From: Polyangiaceae bacterium
GTDB taxonomy: Bacteria; Myxococcota; Polyangia; Polyangiales; Polyangiaceae
Direction of reading: 5' to 3'
Length of the DNA stretch: 8,308 nt
Assembly (NCBI GenBank): GCA_025936205.1
Contig: JAICTU010000416.1
Span: 1-8,308 of the forward strand
Made by a program: the position numbers and the translations under genes. How positions within the stretch are numbered: position 1 is the stretch's first letter; the number at the start of each line of letters is the position of its first letter. The notes under the pieces were generated by a model. The model was not told the DNA's origin. It was given only the letters and a program-made list of their open reading frames with translations, and did not search any database. Positions 1 to 7,425 of this stretch are shown one piece after another.

Positions 1-1165
1 CCGACTGGATGGTCTTGATCAGGTCCGCGATCTCTTTGGTGCTGGCACCGGAGCGCTCGGCCAGATCCTTGATCTGCTCGGCGACGACCGCGAAGCCCTT
101 GCCGTGCTCACCCGCCTGGGCGGCGATGATCGCGGCGTTCAAGGCCAGCAGGTTGGTCTGTTCCGCGACTTCGTCGATCACGTTCAGGATCTGACCGATG
201 GCGTCGATGCGTGAGCCCAGGTTCGAGATCACGGCCACCGCTTCCTGGCTGCTCTCCTTGATGCGGTAGATCTCGCCGATCGTCTTGAGGATGGATTCGG
301 CGCCGTGCTCGGCGTCGCGCGTCACTTCCTCCGACAGGCGCGCCGTCTCGTTGGCGTTGGACTGCACCTGATCGATGGACACGTCCATCTGGTTCATGCT
401 GGCGCTGGTCTCTTCTGCGGTCAGTGAGAGCGCGTCGACGTTCTTGGCGACCTCTTTGATCGAGAAGGTCATCTCTTCGATCGAGGCCACCGACTCGCGC
501 ACCGAGACGCCCAGCTCCCCCATGTTCTCCGCCACCTGGTCGGTGGTCTGGGTCATGCCCTGGATCGAGGTGCTGCTCTCTTCCGCGCGCGCCGCGAGCA
601 CCTCGATGTGCTCGTTGATCTCCCGGAGCGCCGTGGCCATCGTGTTCAGATACTGGCTGGCTTGCGCGCCGAGCTCGCTCTGCGTCGCAGCGCCTTCGCC
701 GAGCGCGTCCATGCCTTCCACGATCGCGCGCCGCGCTTCGCGCAGCGCCTCGGTGAACTTGGGCTGATTGGCTTGTGCCTCGAGCTCCGCAGAGAGCTCG
801 CGCAGCTTGGCCTCATCCGAGCCCGCGCGCAGCCGCAGGCGCTCAGCCTCTTCCCGATCGCGTGTCGCCGAGCCGATCAGCTCGGCCACGCGCGAGAGCT
901 CGTCGTAAACGCGCCCGAGCTCGTGCGAGACGCCCTCGGGGGCGTCCACGGACAGTCCCTGGCGCGTCGCTTTCAGCGCCGGCAGCAGCGGAGCGTACGG
1001 GCTGCCGCCCGTGCCCTGGCTGGCCACGAAGACCGCCCCGAGTCCCGCCAGGATCGACACCAGCAGGGCTAGCGGCCCGCTGGGAATGATGCCGGCATAG
1101 ATGAACCCCGCGGCCGCGATGACAATGGCGCCCGCGGCGAGCGTGCGTGGATGAATCGATATCAT
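1..1165 (-). CDS. Methyl-accepting chemotaxis protein (N-terminal 388 aa; 3' end outside window)
   Basis: This is a transmembrane chemoreceptor that would signal to a CheA-CheW array. Two hydrophobic helices lie at about residues 8-25 and 31-49 with a very short loop between them, so there is no periplasmic ligand domain. Residues 59-97 look like a degenerate HAMP segment (conserved Pro, then [10 protein letters not shown]). Long coiled-coil heptads follow, and then the conserved hairpin tip at about 328-371, including [11 protein letters not shown] and [26 protein letters not shown] text. The tip assignment is firm. It is the [11 protein letters not shown] variant rather than NAAIEAARAGE. 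The frame is open from the ATG at 1165 to base 1, and the descending helix and any CheR/CheB pentapeptide lie beyond the edge. A GAGAAGAG purine run abuts the ATG, so the start is not strongly supported, although the hydrophobic N-terminus fits it. It is divergent from the next gene. Its signal is unknown; with no external domain it may sense membrane state or work through a partner. Confidence 0.93.
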   Translation of the reverse strand, partial: MISIHPRTLAAGAIVIAAAGFIYAGIIPSGPLALLVSILAGLGAVFVASQGTGGSPYAPLLPALKATRQGLSVDAPEGVSHELGRVYDELSRVAELIGSATRDREEAERLRLRAGSDEAKLRELSAELEAQANQPKFTEALREARRAIVEGMDALGEGAATQSELGAQASQYLNTMATALREINEHIEVLAARAEESSTSIQGMTQTTDQVAENMGELGVSVRESVASIEEMTFSIKEVAKNVDALSLTAEETSASMNQMDVSIDQVQSNANETARLSEEVTRDAEHGAESILKTIGEIYRIKESSQEAVAVISNLGSRIDAIGQILNVIDEVAEQTNLLALNAAIIAAQAGEHGKGFAVVAEQIKDLAERSGASTKEIADLIKTIQS

Positions 1166-1233
1166 CTCTTCTCGGATGGCTCTTTGGCCCTGTCGAAGTC
1201 CGCCCCAGTTTCGTTGCGCCCCCCGAGCATCGA

Positions 1234-1247
1234 GCGAATATTTTCGC
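1234..1247. repeat. Short palindrome overlapping candidate chemoreceptor -10 region
   Basis: The arms GCGAA (1234-1238) and TTCGC (1243-1247) are perfect inverted repeats around TATT. The palindrome overlaps the possible minus-strand -10 element, so it could be an operator or simply the AT-rich promoter core. It is too short to be sure. Confidence 0.25.
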
Positions 1248-1283
1248 GACGATAGGCAGATGCGCAAACGAACACAATCGCCA

Positions 1284-1302
1284 GAACGGCCGGAGCCCGT
1301 TC
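1284..1302. repeat. Inverted repeat in divergent promoter region
   Basis: GAACGG (1284-1289) and CCGTTC (1297-1302) form perfect 6-bp arms around a 7-base centre. It lies between the two divergent genes, upstream of the candidate chemoreceptor promoter, in a position suited to a dimeric regulator. There is no further evidence, and a chance match is possible. Confidence 0.25.
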
Positions 1303-1415
1303 CGACTTTGGAGTTTCTGCGCGCGGGGTGAGAGGCGGGCGGGTCCCCGCATCTGACATATAGAACCGCTGCGAGAACTACGACGGGAGCGAGCGGCATT
1401 GCTAAGACTCGCGCC

Positions 1416-4142
1416 GTGCAGCGCGTGGCAGGGAAGACAGACGAAGCAGGCAATCACGGCTCCGGGGCCGGCAAAGCCCTCTCGAGGCTGGCGGGCCTCG
1501 CTTTTGCCCTCGCGTGTGCCGCCCAGCCCGCCCGCGGCCTGCCGCCCACGCAGCTCACCACCAGCCACGTACCGCCGGCGAGCGAAGCGAAGCAGGAGCC
1601 CGTTGTCGAGGGACCTGCGTCGCTGTCGGCAACGCTGATCGGTCAGGTGTCGGAAGGCACCTTCGGTCCCTATCTGGGCGCCGCTCGCGACGGTCGCGCG
1701 CTCGCGCTGTGGGCCGCCGCCGACGAACAGGGCAAGCGCCATTGGTTCGCCGTCTCCTTCGATGCCAAGGGGACGCCGCTCGAGCGCCCGCACGCGCTCG
1801 GGGATGCGCCCACAGATCTCGCGCTGGCGCGCGTGGTGCCGAGCCACGACGGTTTCGTCGCCTTGTTCACGCGCGCACAGTCCAGCGGCACACGCGTGGA
1901 AGCGCTCTCGCTGAGCGACCGCGGAGCATTGCTGGCGGGGCCCACCTTGCTCGAAGAAGCGCCGGGCGAGGTGGCATGGATCGAAGCGCTCGGCGGCGGC
2001 ACCGCGCCGATCGCGGCCTGGGCCAGCGTGCGCGAGGGCTCGGCCGAGCTGCGCGCGGCGGCGATCGACTTCAAGGGCCAGCCGCGTCCCGCGCCGTTGC
2101 GGGTGGTCGGCGGCGCCAAGGCCTGGCAAGCGGTCGAGTTCAGTGACGGCGTCGCGCTGGCCGCGGTCGTGCCGGGCACGGGCCCCGGCAGCGACAGCCT
2201 GCGCGTCTTCTTTCTGGGCTCCGACGCCAGCCTGATCGGTCAGAGCGAGGTCGTGAGCGGCAAGCGCCTGTCGCCCGAGATCGACGCCGCGCGCGCGGGG
2301 GAGAAGCTGCTCGTGGCCTGGGTGGAGCAAGATGGCGACGAGCAGCGCCTGGCGGCGGCAGCACTGGGCGCCGACACCAAGCGCGCGGCGGCGCCGGTAC
2401 AACTGCCGGCGCTCGGCAGCCAGCGCCTGTACGGCTTCGTGTCGTCGGGCGAGCGCAGCGATGACGCGCTGCTGGTCTGGGAGGATCTCGGCCAGGCCCC
2501 GCGCGGCCAGCGGCGCTTCCGCATCGCGCGCATCTCGGGCGAGGCCAAGCTGGACGCGCGGCGCGCGGAGCTGATCTTCGTCGGCGAGGCGCGCGATCGT
2601 CCCGAGTTTGCGCGCAAGGGCAGCGGCCTGGCCATGCTGACCCGCGCGCTGCCCTGCCCGCGCGAGGGTCAGTGCAACGCGCAGGAGCCCGTGCCCACCT
2701 ACGTGGAGCTGAGCGCGGACTTCGCGCTGCTCGCCAGCGAACCGCTGCGCATCGAGCCTGCCGCGGGGCAGACGCCGGATCTGGCCTGGGGCCTGCACTG
2801 CGGCGCGGACGTTTGTTCGGCGCTGGGCGCGCTGCCGGCGGCGCCGGTGCCGCTGTACGCCGTCGAGCTGCGCCCGCGCTCGCGTTCCTGGGATCCGCCC
2901 GTGCGCGCGTTGTCGAGCGAGGCGCCGCGGGCGAGGTCCATGCGCAACGTCGCCGAGACGGATCCGCTCGCGGACGTGGCGGCCGCGCCGGTCGCGGATG
3001 GCTGGCTCGTGGCGTCGCTCACGCAGTTCGACGAGAGCACACCCTACGTGAAGCGCACGACTCCGGCGCCCGACGGGCGCATGGGGCCCTTGCGCGCGCT
3101 GCTGGCGGTGCGTCCTCTGGCGCGCGGGCAGAAGTCTCCCGGTGCGATGCAGGTGATCTCGTACCGAGCGCGAGCTCCGGGGGGGCTCGCGCTCGCCGGC
3201 TCCAGCGACGGTCGTGCGCTGTTGCTCTGGACCGCGCTCGACAAGATGCGTCCGGAGGTGTTCGCGACGCTGATCCCGCGCACCGGCAAGATGCAGCAGC
3301 GCATGCTCACGCAGGCGGCGGGGCAGGTCACGGCGCTGGCGGCGGCGGTCTTGCCGCAAGGCTTCATGGCGGCCTGGATCTCGGACCCGCAGGGGCAGGC
3401 GCAGGTCTTCACGGCGCGGCTCGGCGCGGATCTGACGCCCGCAGCGCCGCCGGCGCCGCTCGCTGTCGGGCAAGGTCCGGCGGTGGCCGTACAGCTGCTC
3501 CGGCGCGGCGACAGCGCCTGGATCGCCTGGGTGCAGAGCAGCGACAACGAGCAGCGGCTGCTGCTCGCGCGGCTCGATCCGAAGAACGGCGCGCGCCTGG
3601 GCGAGGCGCGCGTCGTGCAGCACACCGAGGCCGGCACATTGAGCTCGCCCGTGCTCGCGGCACAGGGCAACGGCGCGCTCCTGGCCTGGATCGAGCATCC
3701 GGTGGTGGGCGGCGGCGGCGGTCGCGCCTGGGCCGTGGAGATCGATGCGGAGGCCAGAGTGCACGGCGAGCCTCGGCAGATTCGCTCCAGCAGCGGCGAT
3801 GCGGTGGCGGTGCGCATCGCGTGCGAGGGCAGCCGTTGCTTCGGCAGCCTCGACTGCCGGCCGCCGAAGGGGGCTTTGCTCGAAGGCTTTACATGGCCGA
3901 ACGGCGCGGCTCCCGGGAAAGACGCGGCCGCAAAGGATGCAGCGGCAAAGGATGCAGCGGCAAAGGATGCAGCGGCCAAGGACGCGGAGGCTCCGCAGGA
4001 GCCGCCGGCGGAGGAGCTGATCTGGCGCGCCAGCGCCGCCTCGGATGCGCCCGCGTTTGCGATCGCAGGAGGGCAGATTTTCTACGGAGATCGTCGCCAG
4101 CAGCGCGGGCTGTTCCGGCGCCTCGACGTGGAGTGGCAGTAG
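1416..4142 (+). CDS. Exported propeller-like repeat protein with (KDAAA)5 linker, function unknown
   Basis: I do not recognise a named family. The protein is 908 aa. Residues 20-41 look like a Sec signal peptide (basic residues, then [12 protein letters not shown], with cleavage probably after PARG). Cys34 makes a lipoprotein conceivable, but ALAC is a poor lipobox. From about 82 to 815 the chain repeats a degenerate blade pattern of hydrophobic strand ending in Trp, polar turn, second strand, then Asp/Gly turn. Clear examples are RALALW (94-99), KLLVAW (297-302), ALLVW (351-355), RALLLW (600-605), FMAAW (650-654), SAWIAW (700-705) and GALLAW (753-758). This suggests one or two beta-propellers. 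Close Cys pairs (414/420, 462/467, 803/808) fit an oxidising location. Five KDAAA units (835-859) precede a short C-terminal segment. The start is uncertain: GTG 1416 has no clear ribosome site, whereas an in-frame ATT at 1398 lies 8 nt after GGGAG. A scaffold or adhesion role is only a guess. Confidence 0.85.
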   Translation: MQRVAGKTDEAGNHGSGAGKALSRLAGLAFALACAAQPARGLPPTQLTTSHVPPASEAKQEPVVEGPASLSATLIGQVSEGTFGPYLGAARDGRALALWAAADEQGKRHWFAVSFDAKGTPLERPHALGDAPTDLALARVVPSHDGFVALFTRAQSSGTRVEALSLSDRGALLAGPTLLEEAPGEVAWIEALGGGTAPIAAWASVREGSAELRAAAIDFKGQPRPAPLRVVGGAKAWQAVEFSDGVALAAVVPGTGPGSDSLRVFFLGSDASLIGQSEVVSGKRLSPEIDAARAGEKLLVAWVEQDGDEQRLAAAALGADTKRAAAPVQLPALGSQRLYGFVSSGERSDDALLVWEDLGQAPRGQRRFRIARISGEAKLDARRAELIFVGEARDRPEFARKGSGLAMLTRALPCPREGQCNAQEPVPTYVELSADFALLASEPLRIEPAAGQTPDLAWGLHCGADVCSALGALPAAPVPLYAVELRPRSRSWDPPVRALSSEAPRARSMRNVAETDPLADVAAAPVADGWLVASLTQFDESTPYVKRTTPAPDGRMGPLRALLAVRPLARGQKSPGAMQVISYRARAPGGLALAGSSDGRALLLWTALDKMRPEVFATLIPRTGKMQQRMLTQAAGQVTALAAAVLPQGFMAAWISDPQGQAQVFTARLGADLTPAAPPAPLAVGQGPAVAVQLLRRGDSAWIAWVQSSDNEQRLLLARLDPKNGARLGEARVVQHTEAGTLSSPVLAAQGNGALLAWIEHPVVGGGGGRAWAVEIDAEARVHGEPRQIRSSSGDAVAVRIACEGSRCFGSLDCRPPKGALLEGFTWPNGAAPGKDAAAKDAAAKDAAAKDAAAKDAEAPQEPPAEELIWRASAASDAPAFAIAGGQIFYGDRRQQRGLFRRLDVEWQ
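3918..3992 (+). repeat. Five in-frame 15-bp tandem repeats encoding KDAAA
   Basis: The units begin at 3918, 3933, 3948, 3963 and 3978. Units 2 and 3 are identical, unit 4 differs from them by one base, and units 1 and 5 are more diverged. Each encodes Lys-Asp-Ala-Ala-Ala, except the last, which reads KDAEA. Such Ala-rich charged pentads form rigid helices, much like the EAAAK spacers used in protein design. Because the unit is a multiple of three, copy-number change by slippage would lengthen or shorten the spacer without breaking the frame. Confidence 0.9.
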
Positions 4143-4327
4143 CCGGGAAGAGCCCCTCGGGGGTGTCCCCGCAGAAAAGGCTGGCTGCGAGCGCGCGCCA
4201 GCGCAGGCCCGGCCTCGCCCCGCCCCGAATAACGCGGCCCGGTATGGCAGCAGTGCTGTATTTTTGTCGAGAGGGCTGGACTGACCCAATTCGGCGGTCG
4301 CGGCTGCTCCTTCGATGGAGTATGCGT
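4143..4327. other. Intergenic gap between propeller-like gene and PEGA gene
   Basis: This 185-bp gap contains a C/G-rich segment (4143-4240) with short self-complementary runs such as GGGG-TGT-CCCC at 4160-4170. Then comes CAGCA-G-TGCTG (4248-4258) followed by TATTTTT (4259-4265). The hairpin is too tight and short to call a terminator, and I see no convincing -35/-10 pair. The run of T may instead belong to a promoter of the downstream gene. Co-transcription of the two genes cannot be decided from the sequence. Confidence 0.4.
4317..4320 (+). promoter_or_regulatory. Ribosome binding site deciding the PEGA gene start
   Basis: GGAG at 4317-4320 lies only 1 nt before the ATG at 4322 but 7 nt before the in-frame ATG at 4328, which makes 4328 the better start. 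A GTG at 4349 preceded by AAGGG with 7-nt spacing, and an unsupported upstream ATG at 4244, are alternatives. Confidence 0.55.
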
Positions 4328-6910
4328 ATGCCTGGCAAGGGCTGCCCCGTGACTACATCTTCAGGTAAGCCACCCGCAGACGAGCATTCGATCGATTCCA
4401 GCTGGGGCTCCTCGGCGGAATCCGAGGGAATGCTCGAGCCCGGGGCGGGATTCGAAGCGGCAGCGATGGCCGGCGCCTCCGATGAGGAGGCTCCCGTCTA
4501 TGGCGTGGGTGTGCCCTATGGGGGCAACGATCGCACGGAAGAGGTGGAGCCGATCGCGCTCGACATGCCGTTCCGCGACCCTCCGAGCAGTTCCGAAGGC
4601 GTGCTGACGCCGCCGCTCGTGACTCCCGCCGCTCCGACTCAGCCCCGTCTCACTCTGCGGCCCGCGCCCGGCGGAGAGCTGAAGGCTCCGGTGGCGGAGC
4701 TGGTGCTTTCGGATCTGTTCGACTCCACGCCGCCGCCGCCTGGTTCGGCGCTCAATCCACCGGATCCGGTGGCCTTCTCCACGAGCCGTCCACCGCCGAA
4801 GGGGTTCAGCGGTCTGCGGCTGGGCAAGCCAGCGCGCGACGCCGAGAAGGAAAAAGGCAAACAAGCCGCCTCGCCGTGGGAGGTGTCGCGCCAGAAAGAG
4901 GACGCGCAGTACTTCGCGACGGGGTCGGCGCAGCGGCCATCGGCTGTGCCCCGTCCCGCGCAGTCCGCCGCGCCGGCTGTGTCGCGCGCGCCGACGCCGT
5001 CGCGTCCCTATCCTGCGGGTGCTCCCACGCGCGCTGGTTTTCCCGGCGAGCCCGAGGCGACGAAGCAACAGGCCCCCGTTTCACGCGCTTCGGAGCCGGT
5101 GGCTTCGGGAGGCGTGGTGGCCCTGCCGAGCATCGATGTGCTGGCGAGTCCCGCATTTCCGCGCCCGGATTCGGTCTTTCCGCGCGCCGAGCCACGGCCG
5201 CGAGCGCCAGCCTTCGCCGACGAGACCACGGTGGAGGTGGAGCCCGAGCCACCGAGCGCGCTGGAGGCGCCGGTCACCGCCGAGCCCGTGACGTCGTCGG
5301 AGCCGCTCGCCGCAGTTTCTCCGGAGTCTGCTCCGGAGCGCGCGGAGCGCGTCGCCGCCGAGCCGGAGCCCGCGCTCGCCGCCGAGCCGGCGCCCCCGGA
5401 ACCGACGCCGCCCGCTGCTCCCTCCGAAGCCTCGCCCAGCTCCGCTCCCGCCGGGCGGCGCAGCGTGCCGACGCTGGAGAGCGCCGGCAATTCCACCGCC
5501 CGCGCGAAGCGCAGCAGCTCGCGTCCGAAGGCGCGGGAGCGGCAGGCGGAGGAGGTCGCGCGCTTTCCTTCCGACGTGCCGACGAGCCGTCCCCCGGACG
5601 TGATGCTGACGTCGGAGTCGCTGCTGGACAGCGAGCAGCCCGTGGCGCCCAAGTCGCGGCTCGGCTCGCGGCCGGGTTCGTCGGCCCCCCCCGGTCAGCG
5701 TCGCTCTTCGAACCCACCGGCGCAGTCCGCGCTCGCGATGCCTCCATCCACCAAGACGGTGCAGCTGGCGTTGCCGCTGGTGATGCTGGGGCAAGACGTC
5801 GAGGTCGAGCCGGACAGCACCGCGCAGCGCCGGGCGCAGCGAGCAGCGCGGGAGACGGTGCGTCTGGAGCTGCCTGCTGGTTTCGGCAGACCTGGCAGTC
5901 CGTTGCTGCGCGGGCTGGGGCAGGGCACGTCGACGGCGCTGCCGTTGCCCGAGCCAGACATCCATTTCCGCGGGCAGGCGCTGAAGCGCTTCATGCCCTG
6001 GGCATTCTTGGCGATCGCCCTGCTCGGGTTGTGCCTGGCTCTGGTGTTGCGGCCGCGCGCGGGTTCGCTGGTCGTGACCGCGCTCGGCAGCGGCCATCGC
6101 GCGGTCGACAAGGTGCAGATCTTCGTCGACGGAGCGCCGCTCTGCGACAGCTCGCCGTGCCGCATTTCGGGTCTGTCGGCAGGCAATCACCAGCTGCGTG
6201 CCAGCGCTCCGGGGCTCTCTTCCGGGGCCGATCAGACGGTGGAGATCAACTCCGGTGAGGAGTCCGCCGCCAACATCGAGCTGAGCCCGGTGGAGAAACC
6301 GGCGCCCAGCGAGGCGGCGAATGACGCGCCCAAGCCGGCGAAGCGCGAGAAGGTCGTGGTCACGATCCGGCTCAGCCCCGACAGCGAGGGCGCCTCGGTG
6401 AACTTCGACGACGCGTTCCTGCTCGATGTCCCGGCCGAGCTCGAGCTCGACCAGCACACCACGCACACGCTCTCGGCAAGCAAGGCGGGCTATGAGGACC
6501 TCGCCCTCCATCTCGATCTCGGAGACGAGAAGGAGAAGCAGATCGAGGTAGCGCTCACTCCGCTCGAGGGCGCACACCGCCCACGGCCGCGCCCGGCCGC
6601 CAGTGCCGCGGCAGCGCCCAGCTCCTCTGCTGCGCTGGCCAATCCGCGCAAGCCCGCGGCAGCGGCGAGCCATCCGGCTGCGAGCGCGCCGGCGCTGGAT
6701 CCGACGCAGGGCTTGCTCAACATCAGCTCGGTGCCGCCCTCGCAGATCATCCTCAACGGCAGACCGCTCGGCAGCACGCCGAAGACGGCGGTGGTGGTGC
6801 CGGGGGACAGCTTGCAGACGATCGTGTTCGTGCACCCGAAGATGGGCCGGCGGCGTGCGCAGAAGTTCGTGCCGGCGGGCAAAGAGCGCACCGTTTCGAT
6901 CCGCTTCTGA
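4328..6910 (+). CDS. Pro-rich single-pass membrane protein with three C-terminal PEGA-like domains
   Basis: The protein is 860 aa. Residues 1 to about 550 are low-complexity, rich in Pro, Ala, Ser and Glu, and probably disordered. One transmembrane helix follows (about 556-574, MPWAFLAIALLGLCLALVL). Three PEGA-like beta domains follow: 579-654 (QIFVDGAPLCDSSPC then GNHQLRASAPG), 675-745 (SEGASVNFDDAFLLDVP then SASKAGYEDL), and 795-860 (SVPPSQIILNGRPLGSTP, ending SIRF). The second and third are separated by an Ala/Pro/Ser linker (about 750-792). PEGA domains are small surface or periplasmic modules, in myxobacteria often the C-terminal part of Ser/Thr kinases. No kinase motif is present here (no HRD, no DFG). 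The likely topology is N-terminus in the cytoplasm and PEGA domains outside; Cys606 and Cys611 could form a disulfide. It may anchor the envelope or act as a non-enzymatic receptor. Its frame stays open far upstream into the previous gene, but that part reads as Arg/Gly/Ala shadow. The domain call is firm; the role is unknown. Confidence 0.88.
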   Translation: MPGKGCPVTTSSGKPPADEHSIDSSWGSSAESEGMLEPGAGFEAAAMAGASDEEAPVYGVGVPYGGNDRTEEVEPIALDMPFRDPPSSSEGVLTPPLVTPAAPTQPRLTLRPAPGGELKAPVAELVLSDLFDSTPPPPGSALNPPDPVAFSTSRPPPKGFSGLRLGKPARDAEKEKGKQAASPWEVSRQKEDAQYFATGSAQRPSAVPRPAQSAAPAVSRAPTPSRPYPAGAPTRAGFPGEPEATKQQAPVSRASEPVASGGVVALPSIDVLASPAFPRPDSVFPRAEPRPRAPAFADETTVEVEPEPPSALEAPVTAEPVTSSEPLAAVSPESAPERAERVAAEPEPALAAEPAPPEPTPPAAPSEASPSSAPAGRRSVPTLESAGNSTARAKRSSSRPKARERQAEEVARFPSDVPTSRPPDVMLTSESLLDSEQPVAPKSRLGSRPGSSAPPGQRRSSNPPAQSALAMPPSTKTVQLALPLVMLGQDVEVEPDSTAQRRAQRAARETVRLELPAGFGRPGSPLLRGLGQGTSTALPLPEPDIHFRGQALKRFMPWAFLAIALLGLCLALVLRPRAGSLVVTALGSGHRAVDKVQIFVDGAPLCDSSPCRISGLSAGNHQLRASAPGLSSGADQTVEINSGEESAANIELSPVEKPAPSEAANDAPKPAKREKVVVTIRLSPDSEGASVNFDDAFLLDVPAELELDQHTTHTLSASKAGYEDLALHLDLGDEKEKQIEVALTPLEGAHRPRPRPAASAAAAPSSSAALANPRKPAAAASHPAASAPALDPTQGLLNISSVPPSQIILNGRPLGSTPKTAVVVPGDSLQTIVFVHPKMGRRRAQKFVPAGKERTVSIRF

Positions 6911-6923
6911 TGCGCTTCTGATG
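6902..6923. repeat. 11-bp perfect tandem duplication over the PEGA gene stop codon
   Basis: CGCTTCTGATG occurs twice without a gap, at 6902-6912 and 6913-6923, followed by a further CGC. The first copy contains the TGA that ends the PEGA gene (6908-6910), and the second supplies a TGA in another frame. It fills nearly all of the 17-bp gap to the convergent adaptor gene, whose stop begins at 6930 on the minus strand. I see no terminator hairpin there. Confidence 0.85.
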
Positions 6924-6927
6924 CGCG

Positions 6928-7392
6928 TCATTCGATGCGAATCGCCGCATCGTTGGCGTAGCGGCTCATGTCGGAGAGGATGACCTCGTCTCCGGCGGCG
7001 AGACCGGAGAGCACCTCCACGCGGTCGACCGAGACGCGACCGGTGCGCACCTCGACGCGCGTGGCGACGTGCGTCGCCGGCTCGAGCCGGAACAAGCTGG
7101 AGACGTTGCCGGCGGCGAGGCCCACCGGGCGTGCCAGATGCAGTGTGGGGTCGGTGTGTTCCGTCTCGATGCTGCCGTCGACGTTCTGGTCGGGCCGCGC
7201 GTTCTCCGGCAGCGGGCCCTCGAGCGCGACCTCGACCAGCACGCTGCCCTGGCTCGCGGCGGGTGCGATGCGCCGTACATGGCCGGCGATGCTGGCGCTG
7301 CTCGCTTCGCCGAATCCGGTCCGGATGCGGGCGGCTTGCCCGACCGCGATGGCGCCCGCCTGTTCGGCGGGCACGCGCAGCTCGGCCTCCAG
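6928..7392 (-). pseudogene. Periplasmic adaptor (membrane fusion protein) of a MacA/HlyD-type efflux system, C-terminal 154 aa only
   Basis: This is the C-terminal part of an efflux periplasmic adaptor, which couples an inner-membrane ABC or RND transporter to an outer-membrane channel. Visible text includes LEAELRVPAEQ and VGQAARIRT (beta-barrel), LEGPLPENARPDQNVDGSIE, ARPVGLAAGNVSSLFRLEP, and the membrane-proximal end VEVLSGLAAGDEVILSDMSRY, finishing at the natural C-terminus AAIRIE. From memory of the family, full proteins run to about 400 aa. The signal anchor, lipoyl domain and coiled-coil hairpin, roughly the first 250 aa, are absent. Recognisable adaptor sequence ends at about 7392. 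Beyond that the same frame stays open to about 8022 but reads as His/Arg/Gln-rich antisense of the kinase. No start codon with a ribosome site is visible. It was probably followed by ABC transporter genes in its native setting; none are here. Confidence 0.85.
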
Positions 7393-7425
7393 CTGCTGCT
7401 CTCTTCTGCTCAGCGCGTGCGCCGC
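7367..7425. repeat. Imperfect inverted repeat flanking the adaptor/kinase junction
   Basis: GCGGGCACGCGC (7367-7378) pairs with GCGCGTGC-g-CCGC (7413-7425), giving 12 bp with a single bulged base at 7421. The 34-base loop (7379-7412) contains the point where adaptor homology stops and kinase homology starts. It might mark a fold-back or template-switch event. Chance inverted repeats of this size are not rare in DNA this GC-rich. Confidence 0.5.

Larger units (their letters stand above)
1166..1415. promoter_or_regulatory. Divergent intergenic region with candidate promoters
   Basis: This 250-bp gap separates the chemoreceptor (minus) from the propeller-like gene (plus) and must hold promoters for both. 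It contains the most AT-rich stretch of the left half, at 1236-1280. For the chemoreceptor, a weak minus-strand pair is visible: TTGCGC (1267-1262) and AATATT (1242-1237), with a long 19-nt spacer. For the plus gene, TATAGA at 1359-1364 could be a -10 element, but I see no matching -35. GGGAG at 1385-1389 is a possible ribosome site. No coding sequence is supported here. All promoter calls are by eye and weak. Confidence 0.4.

Noticed and set aside
9..1089. Plus-strand frames across the chemoreceptor
   Set aside because: They are antisense to the well-conserved receptor coding sequence and show no domain of their own.
3918..3992. Possible CRISPR-like array
   Set aside because: The 15-bp units are contiguous, without spacers, in frame and encode a peptide repeat.
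4243..4265. Possible rho-independent terminator or sigma-54 promoter
   Set aside because: The CAGCA/TGCTG stem is 5 bp with a one-base loop, too small for a terminator. The TGGCAG element lacks a GC at the correct distance for a -24/-12 promoter.
843..4289. Very long minus-strand open frame (about 1148 codons)
   Set aside because: It is the antisense of the propeller-like gene and of the chemoreceptor's 5' end, with a His/Arg/Gln/Gly-rich low-complexity translation and no domain. The plus frame has real signal peptide and repeat structure.
2672..4327. Upstream extension of the PEGA gene frame through most of the propeller-like gene
   Set aside because: The translation upstream of about 4322 is Arg/Ala/Gly-rich shadow text. 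The ribosome site at 4317-4320 and the change to normal composition place the start at about 4328.
5081..6931. 616-codon minus-strand frame over the PEGA gene
   Set aside because: Its His/Arg/Leu-rich translation with no recognisable motif is typical antisense of a GC-rich gene; the plus strand has a clear transmembrane helix and PEGA domains.
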